Source: Blastochloris sulfoviridis (lineage in GTDB: Bacteria; Pseudomonadota; Alphaproteobacteria; Rhizobiales; Xanthobacteraceae). From it: a stretch of 64,000 nucleotides of DNA. The stretch is taken from the NCBI RefSeq assembly GCF_008630065.1, contig NZ_VWPL01000002.1:62001-126000 (forward strand). Direction: 5' to 3'. Positions 9,693-19,461 of the stretch are shown here, in pieces. The position numbers and the translations under genes were made by a program. A model generated the notes under the pieces. That model was not told the DNA's origin. It searched no databases and worked only from the letters and a program-made list of their open reading frames with translations. Each line of letters starts with the position of its first letter. Position 1 is the first letter of the stretch.

Positions 9693-11672
9693 TTACGCGG
9701 CCCGCTGCGTGCCTGCGCCGACGATCTTCACGATGTCGGCCATGATGCGGTTCAGCTCGTAGTCCTTGGGCGTGTAGACGGCGGCGACGCCGGACGCCTT
9801 GAGCAGCGCCGCGTCCTCCGGCGGGATGATGCCGCCGACGATCACCGGGATGTCGTCGAGGCCTTCTTTCCGCATGCGCTCCATCACGTCGCGCACCAGC
9901 GGCACGTGGCTGCCCGACAGGATGGACAGGCCGACGACGTGGACGCCCTCCTCCAGGGCGGCGTTGACGATCTCGGCCGGGGTGAGGCGGATGCCCTCAT
10001 AGACCACCTCCATGCCGGCATCGCGGGCACGCACCGCGATCTGCTCGGCACCGTTGGAGTGGCCGTCGAGCCCCGGCTTGCCGACCAGGAACTTCAGCCG
10101 CCGGCCGAGCGTCTTTGACACCAGCTCGACGTCGCGCCGCACCTCGTCGAGGCCGGTGACGTCGGCGCGGGCGGCGCGGCCCACCCCGGTGGGCGCGCGG
10201 TACTCGCCGAACACCTCGCGCAGCGTGCCGCCCCACTCGCCGGTGGTGACGCCGGCCTTGGCGCAGGCGATCGACGGCTCCACGATGTTGCGGCCTTCCG
10301 CCGCAGCCGCGCGCAAGCTGCTGAGCGCCGTCTCCACCGCCTTGGCGTCGCGGCCTTCGCGCCACGCCTTGAGGCGCTCGACCTGCTCGACCGCGAGGTG
10401 CTCCGGCACGGTGAGGATCGAGCCCTCGCCGGTGGTGAGCGGGGAGGGCTCGGTGCCGGTGAAGCGGTTGACGCCGACCACCACCTGCTCGCCGCGCTCG
10501 ATCGCCTCCAGCCGCCGCGTGTTGGCTTCCACCAGCTGCTGCTTCATGTAGCTGGTGTCGACCGCGGCGATGGCGCCGCCCATGGCGTCGATCCGGGCTA
10601 TCTCCTCGCGCGCCTCGGCCTTCAGCGCCTCGACCCTCTTGGCGATCTCGGTCGAGCCGTCGAAGATGTCGCCAAACTCCAGAAGGTCCGTCTCGTAGGC
10701 CAGGATCTGCTGCATGCGCAAAGACCATTGCTGGTCCCAGGGCCTCGGCAGGCCCAGCGCCTCGTTCCAGGCGGGAAGCTGCACCGCGCGGGCGCGGGCG
10801 CGCTTGGACAGCGTCACCGCCAGCGTCTCCAAGAGGATGCGGTAGACGTTGTTCTCCGGCTGCTGCTCGGTGAGGCCCAGCGAATTGACCTGCACGCCGT
10901 AGCGGAACAGCCGGTGCTTGGGATTGGCGACGCGGTAGCGCTCGCGGGTGATCTCGTCCCACAATTCGCCGAACGCCCGCATCTTGCAGATCTCGGTGAC
11001 GAACCGCATGCCGGCATTGACGAAGAACGAGATGCGGCCGACCACCTCCTCGAACCCGGCGTGGTCGACCTCGCCCGAGGCCAGCACGGTGTCGAGGATG
11101 GCGATGGCGTTGGAGAGCGCGAACGCCAGCTCCTGCACCGGCGTGGCGCCCGCCTCCTGCAGGTGGTAGCTGCAGACGTTCATCGGGTTCCACTTCGGCA
11201 TCTCCGAGGTGGTGAACAGGATGACGTCCTTGGTCAGCCGCATCGAGGGCGCCGGCGGGAACACGTGGGTGCCGCGCGACAGATATTCCTTGATGATGTC
11301 GTTCTGGGTGGTGCCGGCGAGCGCAGCGCGCGCGGTGCCTTGCTCCTCGGCCACCGCGATGTAGAGCGCCAGGAGCCAGGGGGCGCAGGCATTGATGGTC
11401 ATCGAGGTGTTCATCTCGACCAGCGGGATGCCCTCGAACAGCATGCGCATGTCGCCGAGATGGGCGACCGGCACGCCGACCTTGCCGACCTCGCCCTTGG
11501 CCAGCACATGGTCGGAGTCGTAGCCGGTCTGGGTCGGCAGGTCGAAGGCCACCGACAGGCCGGTCTGGCCCTTTTCGAGATTGCTGCGGTAGAGCTTGTT
11601 CGATTCTCGGGCCGTGGAATGTCCGGCATAGGTGCGGAAGATCCAGGGCTTGTCGCGATTGGGGCGGGTCAT
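9693..11672 (-). CDS. ecm: (2R)-ethylmalonyl-CoA mutase, B12-dependent
   Basis: Converts (2R)-ethylmalonyl-CoA to (2S)-methylsuccinyl-CoA, a defining step of the ethylmalonyl-CoA pathway. The 659-residue protein starts with PWIFRTYAGHSTARESNKLY and carries GQTGLSVAFDLPTQTGYDSD, EMNTSMTINACAPW and PKWNPMNVCSYHLQEAGAT in the substrate-binding barrel. The C-terminal cobalamin domain contains DGHSNG with the lower-axial His538 and LSILSGSH. Length and sequence follow the Ecm branch rather than methylmalonyl-CoA mutase, which is longer and opens differently. The Ccr gene divergent at 12.2 kb supports the assignment. A small membrane-protein gene lies just upstream on the same strand. Confidence 0.95.
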   Translation of the reverse strand: MTRPNRDKPWIFRTYAGHSTARESNKLYRSNLEKGQTGLSVAFDLPTQTGYDSDHVLAKGEVGKVGVPVAHLGDMRMLFEGIPLVEMNTSMTINACAPWLLALYIAVAEEQGTARAALAGTTQNDIIKEYLSRGTHVFPPAPSMRLTKDVILFTTSEMPKWNPMNVCSYHLQEAGATPVQELAFALSNAIAILDTVLASGEVDHAGFEEVVGRISFFVNAGMRFVTEICKMRAFGELWDEITRERYRVANPKHRLFRYGVQVNSLGLTEQQPENNVYRILLETLAVTLSKRARARAVQLPAWNEALGLPRPWDQQWSLRMQQILAYETDLLEFGDIFDGSTEIAKRVEALKAEAREEIARIDAMGGAIAAVDTSYMKQQLVEANTRRLEAIERGEQVVVGVNRFTGTEPSPLTTGEGSILTVPEHLAVEQVERLKAWREGRDAKAVETALSSLRAAAAEGRNIVEPSIACAKAGVTTGEWGGTLREVFGEYRAPTGVGRAARADVTGLDEVRRDVELVSKTLGRRLKFLVGKPGLDGHSNGAEQIAVRARDAGMEVVYEGIRLTPAEIVNAALEEGVHVVGLSILSGSHVPLVRDVMERMRKEGLDDIPVIVGGIIPPEDAALLKASGVAAVYTPKDYELNRIMADIVKIVGAGTQRAA

Positions 11673-11777
11673 GGAGCGGGCTCCGGCACGGCAGCGGAAC
11701 GATACGCCGGGATCGGCGTCCCAATTGTCCTACCCGGTCCGATCCTGCGCAACCATGCCGCCTTTGGTCGGAGGAAG

Positions 11778-12035
11778 CTACCTTCGGATCAGCCGCAGCA
11801 GGAGCAGCAGCACGACGGCGCCGATCGTCGCCCGGATGATGGCGCCGACGATGCCGACGCCGAACATCAGGCCGGCGGCGCCGAGGAGCCAGTTGCCGAG
11901 CGCCGCGCCGACGATGCCGACCGCAATGTTGCCGGCGAGGCCGAAGCCGTAGCCGGTGACGATGATGCCGGCGAGCCAGCCGGCGATGCCGCCGACCACG
12001 AGCAGGATGATGATGGCGGCGATCGAGAAGTCCAT
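11778..12035 (-). CDS. GlsB/YeaQ/YmgE-family small membrane protein (copy 1)
   Basis: An 85-residue, strongly hydrophobic protein with about three membrane segments and the glycine-rich family pattern GGIAGWLAGIIVTGYGFGLA and GNIAVGIVGAALGNW. The family (transglycosylase-associated protein, PF04226) is linked to stress responses but has no proven reaction. AGGAGAG lies 6 nt before the ATG. It sits 105 bp upstream of ecm on the same strand and divergent from ccr, so it may share the ecm transcript; whether it has any role in that pathway is unknown. A second copy lies at 60.6 kb. Confidence 0.88.
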   Translation of the reverse strand: MDFSIAAIIILLVVGGIAGWLAGIIVTGYGFGLAGNIAVGIVGAALGNWLLGAAGLMFGVGIVGAIIRATIGAVVLLLLLRLIRR

Positions 12036-12209
12036 GCGTCTCTCCTGTGGCCGGGCGAGGGGTATGGCGACCCAACGCCGCAGCCGGCCATTCGGTTGCA
12101 AAGCCGACCAAGGTCGAAGGCGGACGCTCTCGCGCCGCTGTCGCCGATTGGCTATGTTGCGGCGCCAAACGGCCACCAAAGACGGCCGCTTCTCACAAGG
12201 GAGATCGCG

Positions 12210-13481
12210 ATGGCCGCTCCGGTTCCGGCCGAGGCTTCTGCTGCCAAGGATCTGTACGCGATCGGCGAAATCCCGCCGCTCGGACACGTGCCCGCGAACA
12301 TGCACGCCTGGGTGATCCGCAAGGAGCGCCACGGCCCGCCCGAGCAGTCGTTCCAGCTCGAGGTGGTGCCGACCTGGCCGATCGGCGACGACGAGGTGCT
12401 GATCCTGGTGATGGCCGGCGGCGTCAACTACAACGGCGTGTGGGCCGGTCTCGGCCAGCCGATCTCAGTGCTCGACGTCCACAAGCACCCCTATCACATC
12501 GCCGGCTCCGACGCCTCGGGCATCGTGTGGAAGGTCGGCGCCAAGGTGAAGCGCTGGAAGGTCGGCGACGAGGTCATCGTCCACTGCAATCAGGACGACG
12601 GCGACGACGAGGAATGCAATGGCGGCGACCCGATGTTCTCCGCCTCCCAGCGCATCTGGGGCTACGAGACCTGCGACGGCTCGTTCGCCCAATTCTGCCG
12701 GGTGCAGTCGCGCCAACTCCTGAAGAAGCCGGCCCACCTCTCCTGGGAGGAGGCGGCCTGCTACACGCTGACGCTGGCGACCGCCTACCGCATGCTGTTC
12801 GGCCACGCGCCGCATACGCTGAAGCCCGGCGACAATGTGCTGGTGTGGGGCGCCTCGGGCGGGCTCGGCGTGTTCGGCGTGCAGCTCTGCGCGGCCTCGG
12901 GCGCCAATGCCATCGGCATCATCTCCGACGAGACCAAGCGCCAGTACGTGCTCGACCTCGGCGCCAAGGGGGTGATCAACCGCAAGGAGTTCAACTGCTG
13001 GGGCCAGATGCCGATCGTCAACACGCCCGAATACGACGCGTGGGTGAAGGAGGCGCGCAAGTTCGGCAAGGCGATCTGGGACATCACCGGCAAGAAGGAC
13101 GTCGACATCGTCTTCGAGCATCCGGGCGAGGCGACCTTCCCGGTGTCGTGCCTGGTGGTCAAGCGCGGCGGCATGGTGGTGTTCTGCGCCGGAACGTCGG
13201 GCTTCAACATCACCTTCGACGCCCGCTATGTGTGGATGCGCCAGAAGCGGGTGCAGGGCTCGCACTTCGCCCATTTGAAGCAGGCCTCGGCCGCCAACCA
13301 GTTCGTGCTCGACCGCCACGTCGACCCGTGCATGAGCGAGGTGTTCGGCTGGAACCAGATCCCGCTCGCCCACACCAAGATGTGGAAGAACCAGCACGCG
13401 CCCGGCAACATGGCGGTGCTGGTCAATGCGCCGACCACCGGCCTGAAGACGCTGGAGGACGTGGTCGCGGGGGAACTCTGA
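12210..13481 (+). CDS. ccr: Crotonyl-CoA carboxylase/reductase
   Basis: Reductively carboxylates crotonyl-CoA with NADPH and CO2 to (2S)-ethylmalonyl-CoA, the entry and key enzyme of the ethylmalonyl-CoA pathway. The 423-residue medium-chain dehydrogenase contains VMAGGVNYNGVWAGLGQP, HIAGSDASGIVWKVG, VWGASGGLGVFGVQLC (nucleotide-binding loop) and the Ccr-typical QDDGDDEECNGGDPMFS insert. AAGGGAG at 12197-12203 fixes the ATG. The frame stays open over the antisense strand of ecm, but the conserved protein starts here. It is divergent from the glsB-like gene and ecm, with 174 bp between the starts. Confidence 0.97.
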   Translation: MAAPVPAEASAAKDLYAIGEIPPLGHVPANMHAWVIRKERHGPPEQSFQLEVVPTWPIGDDEVLILVMAGGVNYNGVWAGLGQPISVLDVHKHPYHIAGSDASGIVWKVGAKVKRWKVGDEVIVHCNQDDGDDEECNGGDPMFSASQRIWGYETCDGSFAQFCRVQSRQLLKKPAHLSWEEAACYTLTLATAYRMLFGHAPHTLKPGDNVLVWGASGGLGVFGVQLCAASGANAIGIISDETKRQYVLDLGAKGVINRKEFNCWGQMPIVNTPEYDAWVKEARKFGKAIWDITGKKDVDIVFEHPGEATFPVSCLVVKRGGMVVFCAGTSGFNITFDARYVWMRQKRVQGSHFAHLKQASAANQFVLDRHVDPCMSEVFGWNQIPLAHTKMWKNQHAPGNMAVLVNAPTTGLKTLEDVVAGEL

Positions 13482-13517
13482 CCTCAGAGTCGTCGCGGGC
13501 TATGCCACGGGACACAA

Positions 13518-13540
13518 ACGCCGGCCCTGTGGGCCGGCGT
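13518..13540. terminator. Hairpin downstream of ccr
   Basis: ACGCCGGCCC (13518-13527) pairs perfectly with GGGCCGGCGT (13531-13540) around a TGT loop, 36 bp after the ccr stop. Only a short T-poor tail follows, so it may be a weak or factor-assisted terminator. Nearly the same hairpin occurs at 14641-14661. Confidence 0.5.
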
Positions 13541-13710
13541 TCGCGTTCCAATGGCAGCAATACGTTTCAGGTCAGTGATTTACCCGCGAGGCCGTTTCCG
13601 GTGTTCCGGAGGGATCAACCGGCAGCCGTCTGAAGGCCTGGGGGCGCCGGCAGCAAGAGGCTCGCGCAGCGGACCGGCCCTCGGATACCGTCGGAGCGGA
13701 TCGCGCTCAA

Positions 13711-13809
13711 GAGCATCCGCCGATCTGATTGAACCAAGCGGATGCTCTCAGTCTTTGAGTTGGCGCATTCTCTTTCGCAAAACCAGTATCCACTTTTGCG
13801 GAGAATGCT
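13711..13809. repeat. RIME-like palindromic element, copy 1
   Basis: Two hairpins in a row: GAGCATCCGC/GCGGATGCTC (13711-13747) and GCATTCTC.../GAGAATGC (about 13774-13808) with the internal CTTTCGCAAAACC and CACTTTTGCGG segments. A near-identical copy is at 55750-55852 and partial copies are at 31.56, 43.88, 52.66 and 58.11 kb. It matches in style the intergenic mosaic repeats of rhizobia. Confidence 0.75.
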
Positions 13810-13831
13810 CAAGCGGTTGAGACCGGCGCGA

Positions 13832-14146
13832 TCACGCCGCGGTCAGCACGCGGCCGGGGGCGGGCGGGGTGGCGGAGCTGGCGCGATAGGCGGCGGTGGC
13901 GACGTCCGGCGCGGCGCGGCGTCTCTCGCGGGTCCATTCGAACCCTTCGCGGTGGGCGATGAGCTGGGCGATCAGCCCGGCCTCGGCGAGGCGGCGGATC
14001 TGCGGTGTCAGCGGCGTGGATGCGGCAGGCTCGACCGGCACCAGGGCGCCAAGGCTGGGGGTGGCCGGTTCTTCGTCGTCCAACCGGAACGCATCGCCCG
14101 CCGAAGGATTCGCAGACCTGTGGTGGACAGATTTGGCGGTCGTCAT
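13832..14146 (-). CDS. Hypothetical protein, 104 aa
   Basis: A small soluble protein with a proline/acid-rich N-terminal half and a helical, arginine-rich C-terminal half (QIRRLAEAGLIAQLIAHREG, then FEWTRERRRAAPDVATAAYR). The start is supported by AGGAG 8 nt upstream of ATG 14146. No catalytic motif, signal peptide or membrane segment is visible and I do not recognise the family. It stands alone between ccr and phaR and is transcribed opposite to ccr. Codon use looks like that of its neighbours, which supports a real gene. Confidence 0.6.
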   Translation of the reverse strand: MTTAKSVHHRSANPSAGDAFRLDDEEPATPSLGALVPVEPAASTPLTPQIRRLAEAGLIAQLIAHREGFEWTRERRRAAPDVATAAYRASSATPPAPGRVLTAA

Positions 14147-14791
14147 GGCGCAGCTCCTGTGCCAGTTCGGGACGCCCGGGCGGGATCCCGCCCTCCGCAG
14201 TTCAAGCCGCGCGCCAAACGGCCTGGTTGCCGGGCGTTGGCCCACAACCGCGCCGGCGGGACGTTCGCGGCTGGCGTCCGCGCTCCGCCGGCAACACCTT
14301 GGGGCGCCTCGATCGCGGGCCGGCGCGCCATGCCGGACGGCAGCACCGGACCGTGTCCTGATGCCGCATGGGCCGCCAGCCTGCTTGTCTCCGACCAAGG
14401 CCTCGCCGCGCTCATCGGTCCGCAGACTCCGTCCCAATTCGGTACCGTCACCCGTCCCGGGAAGGACGATTCGGGTGCGGGCGACAATTCAACTCAAAAT
14501 GTAAAATACACGCGCATAAATCGCAACCACCTTCGCTTTCGGGCGCGCAGAGCGCGTCCGTTCCCTGGCCCTCGTTCCAGGCTTCCCGGCGGGCGTGGCG
14601 GCGCGGATGGATTGGCGTCGAGGGGGCGGCGAAACGACAACGCCGGCCCAAGGGGCCGGCGTGCGCAATGTGCCAGGATCTCGAAGTGGCCAGGATCTTG
14701 AAGTGACCAGGGACTGAGAGTGTGCCGGGAGCGCGCGATCAAGGGACGCGCGTCGACGGGATAGACCGCCGCCGGCGCTCAGCCCAGTGGC
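14147..14791. other. Gene-poor 645-bp region with an AT-rich island
   Basis: Reading frames here are arginine/proline-rich, mutually overlapping and without ribosome sites, so I call no gene. The segment 14486-14530 is clearly AT-rich against its surroundings (CAACTCAAAATGTAAAATAC and following) and could hold a promoter for the small gene at 13832 or an untranslated RNA. A hairpin lies at 14641-14661. Confidence 0.5.
14641..14661. terminator. Hairpin about 130 bp beyond phaR
   Basis: CGCCGGCCC (14641-14649) pairs with GGGCCGGCG (14653-14661) around AAG. The stem is almost the same as that after ccr, flanked here by AA and T. It lies downstream of phaR on the minus strand and may end that transcript. 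No T-run follows. Confidence 0.4.
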
Positions 14792-15364
14792 TCAGCTCTC
14801 CTTTTCGGAGAGCTTGTCGAGCTTCTTCTGCATCTCGAAAATCTGGCGCTTGAGGTCGCCGATCTCGTCGGTCAGTTCGGATTTGGGGCTTTCGGCCGTC
14901 GGCTCACGCTTGGCGAAGGGCAGGAACATGGTGAAGGCGCGCTCGAACATCTCCATGTTGCGGCGCGCCTGCTCCTCCATCAAGCCGCTGAACGGCCCGT
15001 GGCCGAAGCTCGACGTCATCATCTCGCGGAATTTTTCCTGGTCCTTCGACAAATTGTCGAGCGACATGTCGAGATAGCGCGGCACCAGCATCTGCATGCT
15101 GTCGCCATAGAAACGGATCAGTTGCCGCAGGAAGGTGACCGGCAGCAGGTTCTGGCCTTCCTTGTTCTCCTGCTCGAAGATGATCTGGGCCAGAACGGAG
15201 CGGGTAATGTCCTCGCCGGTCTTGGCATCGTAGACGAGGAAGTCCTCACCGTTCTTGACCATGACGGCAAGGTCTTCGAGCGTGACGTAGGTACTGGTGC
15301 CTGTGTTGTAGAGCCGCCGGTTTGCGTACTTCTTGATGGTGACCGGATCGTGCGTCTTGGCCAT
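14792..15364 (-). CDS. phaR: Polyhydroxyalkanoate synthesis repressor PhaR
   Basis: A 190-residue DNA- and PHB-binding repressor that controls phasin and PHB genes. The N-terminal DNA-binding domain reads TIKKYANRRLYNTGTSTYVT followed by LEDLAVMVKNGEDFLVYDAK; the PHB-accumulation domain follows with DITRSVLAQIIFEQE and LRQLIRFYGDSMQ. A coiled-coil tail (about 160-190: LKRQIFEMQKKLDKL) closes the protein. ATG 15364 gives the standard MAK start; the ribosome site is only a G-run. It is divergent from phaA across 404 bp. A sequence like those upstream of phaB lies 36 bp before the start, suggesting autoregulation. Confidence 0.96.
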   Translation of the reverse strand: MAKTHDPVTIKKYANRRLYNTGTSTYVTLEDLAVMVKNGEDFLVYDAKTGEDITRSVLAQIIFEQENKEGQNLLPVTFLRQLIRFYGDSMQMLVPRYLDMSLDNLSKDQEKFREMMTSSFGHGPFSGLMEEQARRNMEMFERAFTMFLPFAKREPTAESPKSELTDEIGDLKRQIFEMQKKLDKLSEKES

Positions 15365-16947
<1,583 letters not shown>

Positions 16948-16949
16948 GG

Positions 16950-17076
16950 CGGTTTCCGGATGATCCCGTCGGGATCCCGGAAACGATCTCGCCGGGAGTC
17001 CCTTGTCTGACGCGGGACTTTCGGTGGCTGGCCGACGGTTCTCCGGCGCGCCATGCCGGACTTCGTCTAGCACTTC
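16950..17076. repeat. Composite palindromic element, copy 2 (decayed)
   Basis: Module A (GGTTTCCGGATGATCCC paired with GGGATCCCGGAAAC) begins two bases after the phaA TGA. Module B (GCCGGGAGTCCCTTG...GCGGGACTTTCGG) is degraded, and a poor module C (GGTTCTCCGGC...GCCGGACTT) ends near 17076. Confidence 0.6.
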
Positions 17077-17120
17077 GTCGACTGCGACGGGACGCCACAG
17101 CGTCCCGTCGCGCGCTCTCG

Positions 17121-17190
17121 GCACAAAATGGCCAAGTTCGAGTTTTGATCCGAGACGCCGGACAAGAACCTGCGCAAAACGGCCAATTTC
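17121..17190 (+). promoter_or_regulatory. Two candidate PhaR boxes upstream of phaB
   Basis: GCACAAAATGGCCAAGTTC (17121-17139) and GCGCAAAACGGCCAATTTC (17172-17190) match at 16 of 19 positions and are 51 bp apart, close to five helical turns. The second ends 16 bp before the phaB ATG and would block initiation if bound. A related motif lies upstream of phaR. Confidence 0.45.
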
Positions 17191-17206
17191 AAAAAGGGAA
17201 ACGACA

Positions 17207-17932
17207 ATGGGGCATGTGGTTCTGGTCACCGGAGGAACGCGCGGTATCGGCGCTGCGGTGAGCCGCTCGCTGCAGGCTGCCGGGCACACGGTTGCCGCCA
17301 ATTACGCGAGCAATGACGAAGCGGCGGCCAAGTTCAAGGACGAGACCGGCATCCCGGTCTTCAAGTGGGACATCTCCTCCTATGAGGCCTGCGCCGCCGG
17401 CATCAAGCAGGTCGAGGCCGAGCTCGGTCCGATCGAAATCCTGGTCAACAATGCCGGCATCACCCGCGACGCCATGTTCCACCGCATGACGGTCGAGCAG
17501 TGGCTGGCGGTGATCAACACCAACCTGAACTCGCTGTTCAACATGTGCCGGCCGGTCATCGAGGGCATGCGCGAGCGCAATTTCGGCCGCATCATCGTCA
17601 TCTCCTCGATGAACGGCCAGAAGGGTCAGATCGGCCAGGCCAACTATTCGGCGGCCAAGGCCGGCGAGATCGGCTTCGTCAAGACGCTGGCGCTGGAGAA
17701 TGCCAAGAAGGGTATCACCGTGAATGCCATCTGCCCCGGCTATATCGGCACGGAGATGGTACAGGCCGTCCCGAAAGACGTGCTGGAGAAGTCGATCCTG
17801 CCCTTGATCCCGGTCGGCCGGCTGGGCGACCCCGACGAGATCGCCCGCGCCGTGATGTTCCTGGTCGACGACAAGGAAGGCTTCATCACCGGCGCCTCGA
17901 TCTCGATCAATGGCGGCCAGTACATGCCGTGA
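17207..17932 (+). CDS. phaB: Acetoacetyl-CoA reductase (NADPH)
   Basis: Reduces acetoacetyl-CoA to (R)-3-hydroxybutyryl-CoA, the PHB monomer. The 241-residue short-chain dehydrogenase has the cofactor loop TGGTRGIG (8-15), NNAG (81-84), and a catalytic triad Ser134, Tyr147 and Lys151 in ANYSAAKAG. The C-terminus TGASISINGGQYMP is the usual PhaB ending. ATG 17207 follows AAGGGA; the in-frame extension upstream is low-complexity and non-homologous. It lies downstream of phaA with repeated operator-like sequences between. Confidence 0.97.
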   Translation: MGHVVLVTGGTRGIGAAVSRSLQAAGHTVAANYASNDEAAAKFKDETGIPVFKWDISSYEACAAGIKQVEAELGPIEILVNNAGITRDAMFHRMTVEQWLAVINTNLNSLFNMCRPVIEGMRERNFGRIIVISSMNGQKGQIGQANYSAAKAGEIGFVKTLALENAKKGITVNAICPGYIGTEMVQAVPKDVLEKSILPLIPVGRLGDPDEIARAVMFLVDDKEGFITGASISINGGQYMP

Positions 17933-18111
17933 TCGGCGTTGCGCGGCCGCAGGCCCTTGGGAGCTATGGGAGCTCCCCTGCGGGCTGCCCTTCGGGGTGT
18001 TTGGCCTTCGGGGTCTTGCGGCCGCGCACCCGTCACGAACAGCCTTGACGCAGAGGCACCGTCCGGCGACACCGGGGCATCGGTCTGGCCCGCTCCTTTG
18101 GCCCGTTTTCC

Positions 18112-18993
18112 ATGCCCGCACAGTCCGCCTCCGCCCGCTCGGCCACCTTGGTCGGCCTTTGCGCCATCCTTCTGTGGTCGACGCTGGCGACCCTGACCGC
18201 CGCATCCGGCGGCGTGCCGCCGTTCCAGCTCGCGGCGATGACCTTCCTGCTCGGGGCGGCGGTCGGTGCGTCGCGCTGGCTGGCTCGGCCGCAGGGCGCC
18301 CGCGCGCTCATCCAGCCGCTTCCCGTCTGGCTGCTCGGGGTCGGCGGACTGTTCGGCTACCACGCGCTGTATTTCATCGCGCTGCGGCTTGCGCCGCCGG
18401 CCGAGGCCGGCCTCATCAACTATCTCTGGCCGCTCCTGATCGTGCTGTTCTCGGCGGCGCTGCCGGGCGAGCGGCTTCGCGCCCATCACGTCATCGGCGC
18501 CGTGCTCGGCTTCGCCGGCACGGTGCTGGTGGTCACCGGCGGGCGCGGCCTCGCCATCGACGACGCCTATCTGCCGGGCTATGCGGCGGCGTTCGTGTGC
18601 GCCTTCGTGTGGGCCACCTATTCGGTGCTGTCGCGCCGCCTGCCGGGCGTGCCGACCGATGCGGTGGCCGGCTTCTGCCTTGTCACCGCGCTGCTGTCGG
18701 CGCTGTTCCATCTGGCGCTGGAGGACACGGTGTGGCCCGCCACGCCGGTCGAGTGGGCGGCGGTCGTGGCCTTGGGCCTCGGGCCGGTGGGGCTCGCCTT
18801 CTATGTCTGGGACCACGGCGTCAAGCGCGGCGACATCCGCGTGCTGGGGGCGGCCTCCTACGCCGCGCCGGTGATCTCGACCAGCCTGCTGGTCATCGCC
18901 GGCTACGCCTCCGCCAGCTGGCTGCTGCTGGTGGCAGCCCTGCTGATCACCGCCGGCGCGGTGGTGGCGGCGCTGGATTTCTTCCGGAGATGA
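18112..18993 (+). CDS. EamA/DMT-family exporter (YddG-like)
   Basis: A 293-residue inner-membrane protein with ten predicted membrane segments formed by two EamA repeats. The segment AEAGLINYLWPLLIVLFSA followed by LPGERL resembles the aromatic amino-acid exporter YddG and its relatives. The second repeat has GLGPVGLAFYVWDHGVKRGD, also seen in that branch. Substrate assignment is inference from similarity. It follows phaB by 179 bp and converges with the cupin gene, its stop directly abutting the cupin stop. Confidence 0.85.
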   Translation: MPAQSASARSATLVGLCAILLWSTLATLTAASGGVPPFQLAAMTFLLGAAVGASRWLARPQGARALIQPLPVWLLGVGGLFGYHALYFIALRLAPPAEAGLINYLWPLLIVLFSAALPGERLRAHHVIGAVLGFAGTVLVVTGGRGLAIDDAYLPGYAAAFVCAFVWATYSVLSRRLPGVPTDAVAGFCLVTALLSALFHLALEDTVWPATPVEWAAVVALGLGPVGLAFYVWDHGVKRGDIRVLGAASYAAPVISTSLLVIAGYASASWLLLVAALLITAGAVVAALDFFRR

Positions 18994-19461
18994 TCAGGTC
19001 TTGGGCGCCCAGCCCTTGGGGGCCAGCTCGAAGCCGGGAAACACGAAGGCCGGCGCTACGGTGCAGCCGACCAGGGTCCAAGCTTGCGTCGATTCGCCGC
19101 CGAGGCTCTCGGCCGCCTGCCACACACCGGCCGGCACCACCGCCTGCGGCCTCTCGCCGGCTGCGAGATCGGGGCCGAGCACGCTGGTTCTGACCGGCCC
19201 GGCGTCGCTCTCCGCGGTCATCAGCGTCAGCGGCGCGCCGGCATAGAAGTGCCAGACCTCGGCGGCATCGACCCGGTGCCAGTGCGAGCGCTCGCCCGCG
19301 GCGAGCAGGAAATAGATCGCCGTCGAGGCGCCGCGCCCGCCCGGCATGTCGCCGGCGTCGCGGAAGGTCTCGCGATAGTGCCCGCCCTCGGGGTGGCGCT
19401 TGAGGTCGAGCAGGCGGATGACGTCTCGGGCCGACAGGCCGCGCAAAGCATGGTCGCTCAT
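18994..19461 (-). CDS. Cupin-fold protein (DUF985/cupin_5)
   Basis: A 155-residue single-domain cupin. Visible markers are the N-terminal LLDLKRHPEGGHYRETFRD, the metal-site region SHWHRVDAAEVWHFYAG (His and Glu ligands of motif 1), PAGVWQAAESLGG, and the tail TLVGCTVAPAFVFPGFEL. Its reaction is not established. Its start shares one base with the gloB stop (TGATG), so it is translationally coupled to gloB. Tight gloB coupling hints at a role in aldehyde or sugar detoxification, but this is inference. Confidence 0.88.
   Translation of the reverse strand: MSDHALRGLSARDVIRLLDLKRHPEGGHYRETFRDAGDMPGGRGASTAIYFLLAAGERSHWHRVDAAEVWHFYAGAPLTLMTAESDAGPVRTSVLGPDLAAGERPQAVVPAGVWQAAESLGGESTQAWTLVGCTVAPAFVFPGFELAPKGWAPKT

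Larger units (their letters stand above)
13482..13831. other. Intergenic region after ccr
   Basis: No convincing gene. It holds a 10-bp-stem hairpin at 13518-13540, a partial module-A sequence of the composite repeat near 13598-13630 (CCGTTTCCGG...CCGG), and a complete RIME-like element at 13711-13809. Confidence 0.6.

Noticed and set aside
10398-12209. Long open frame on the + strand joined to ccr
   Set aside because: It is antisense to ecm and gives histidine/arginine/glycine-rich sequence without any family match; a strong ribosome site and conserved N-terminus place the ccr start at 12210.
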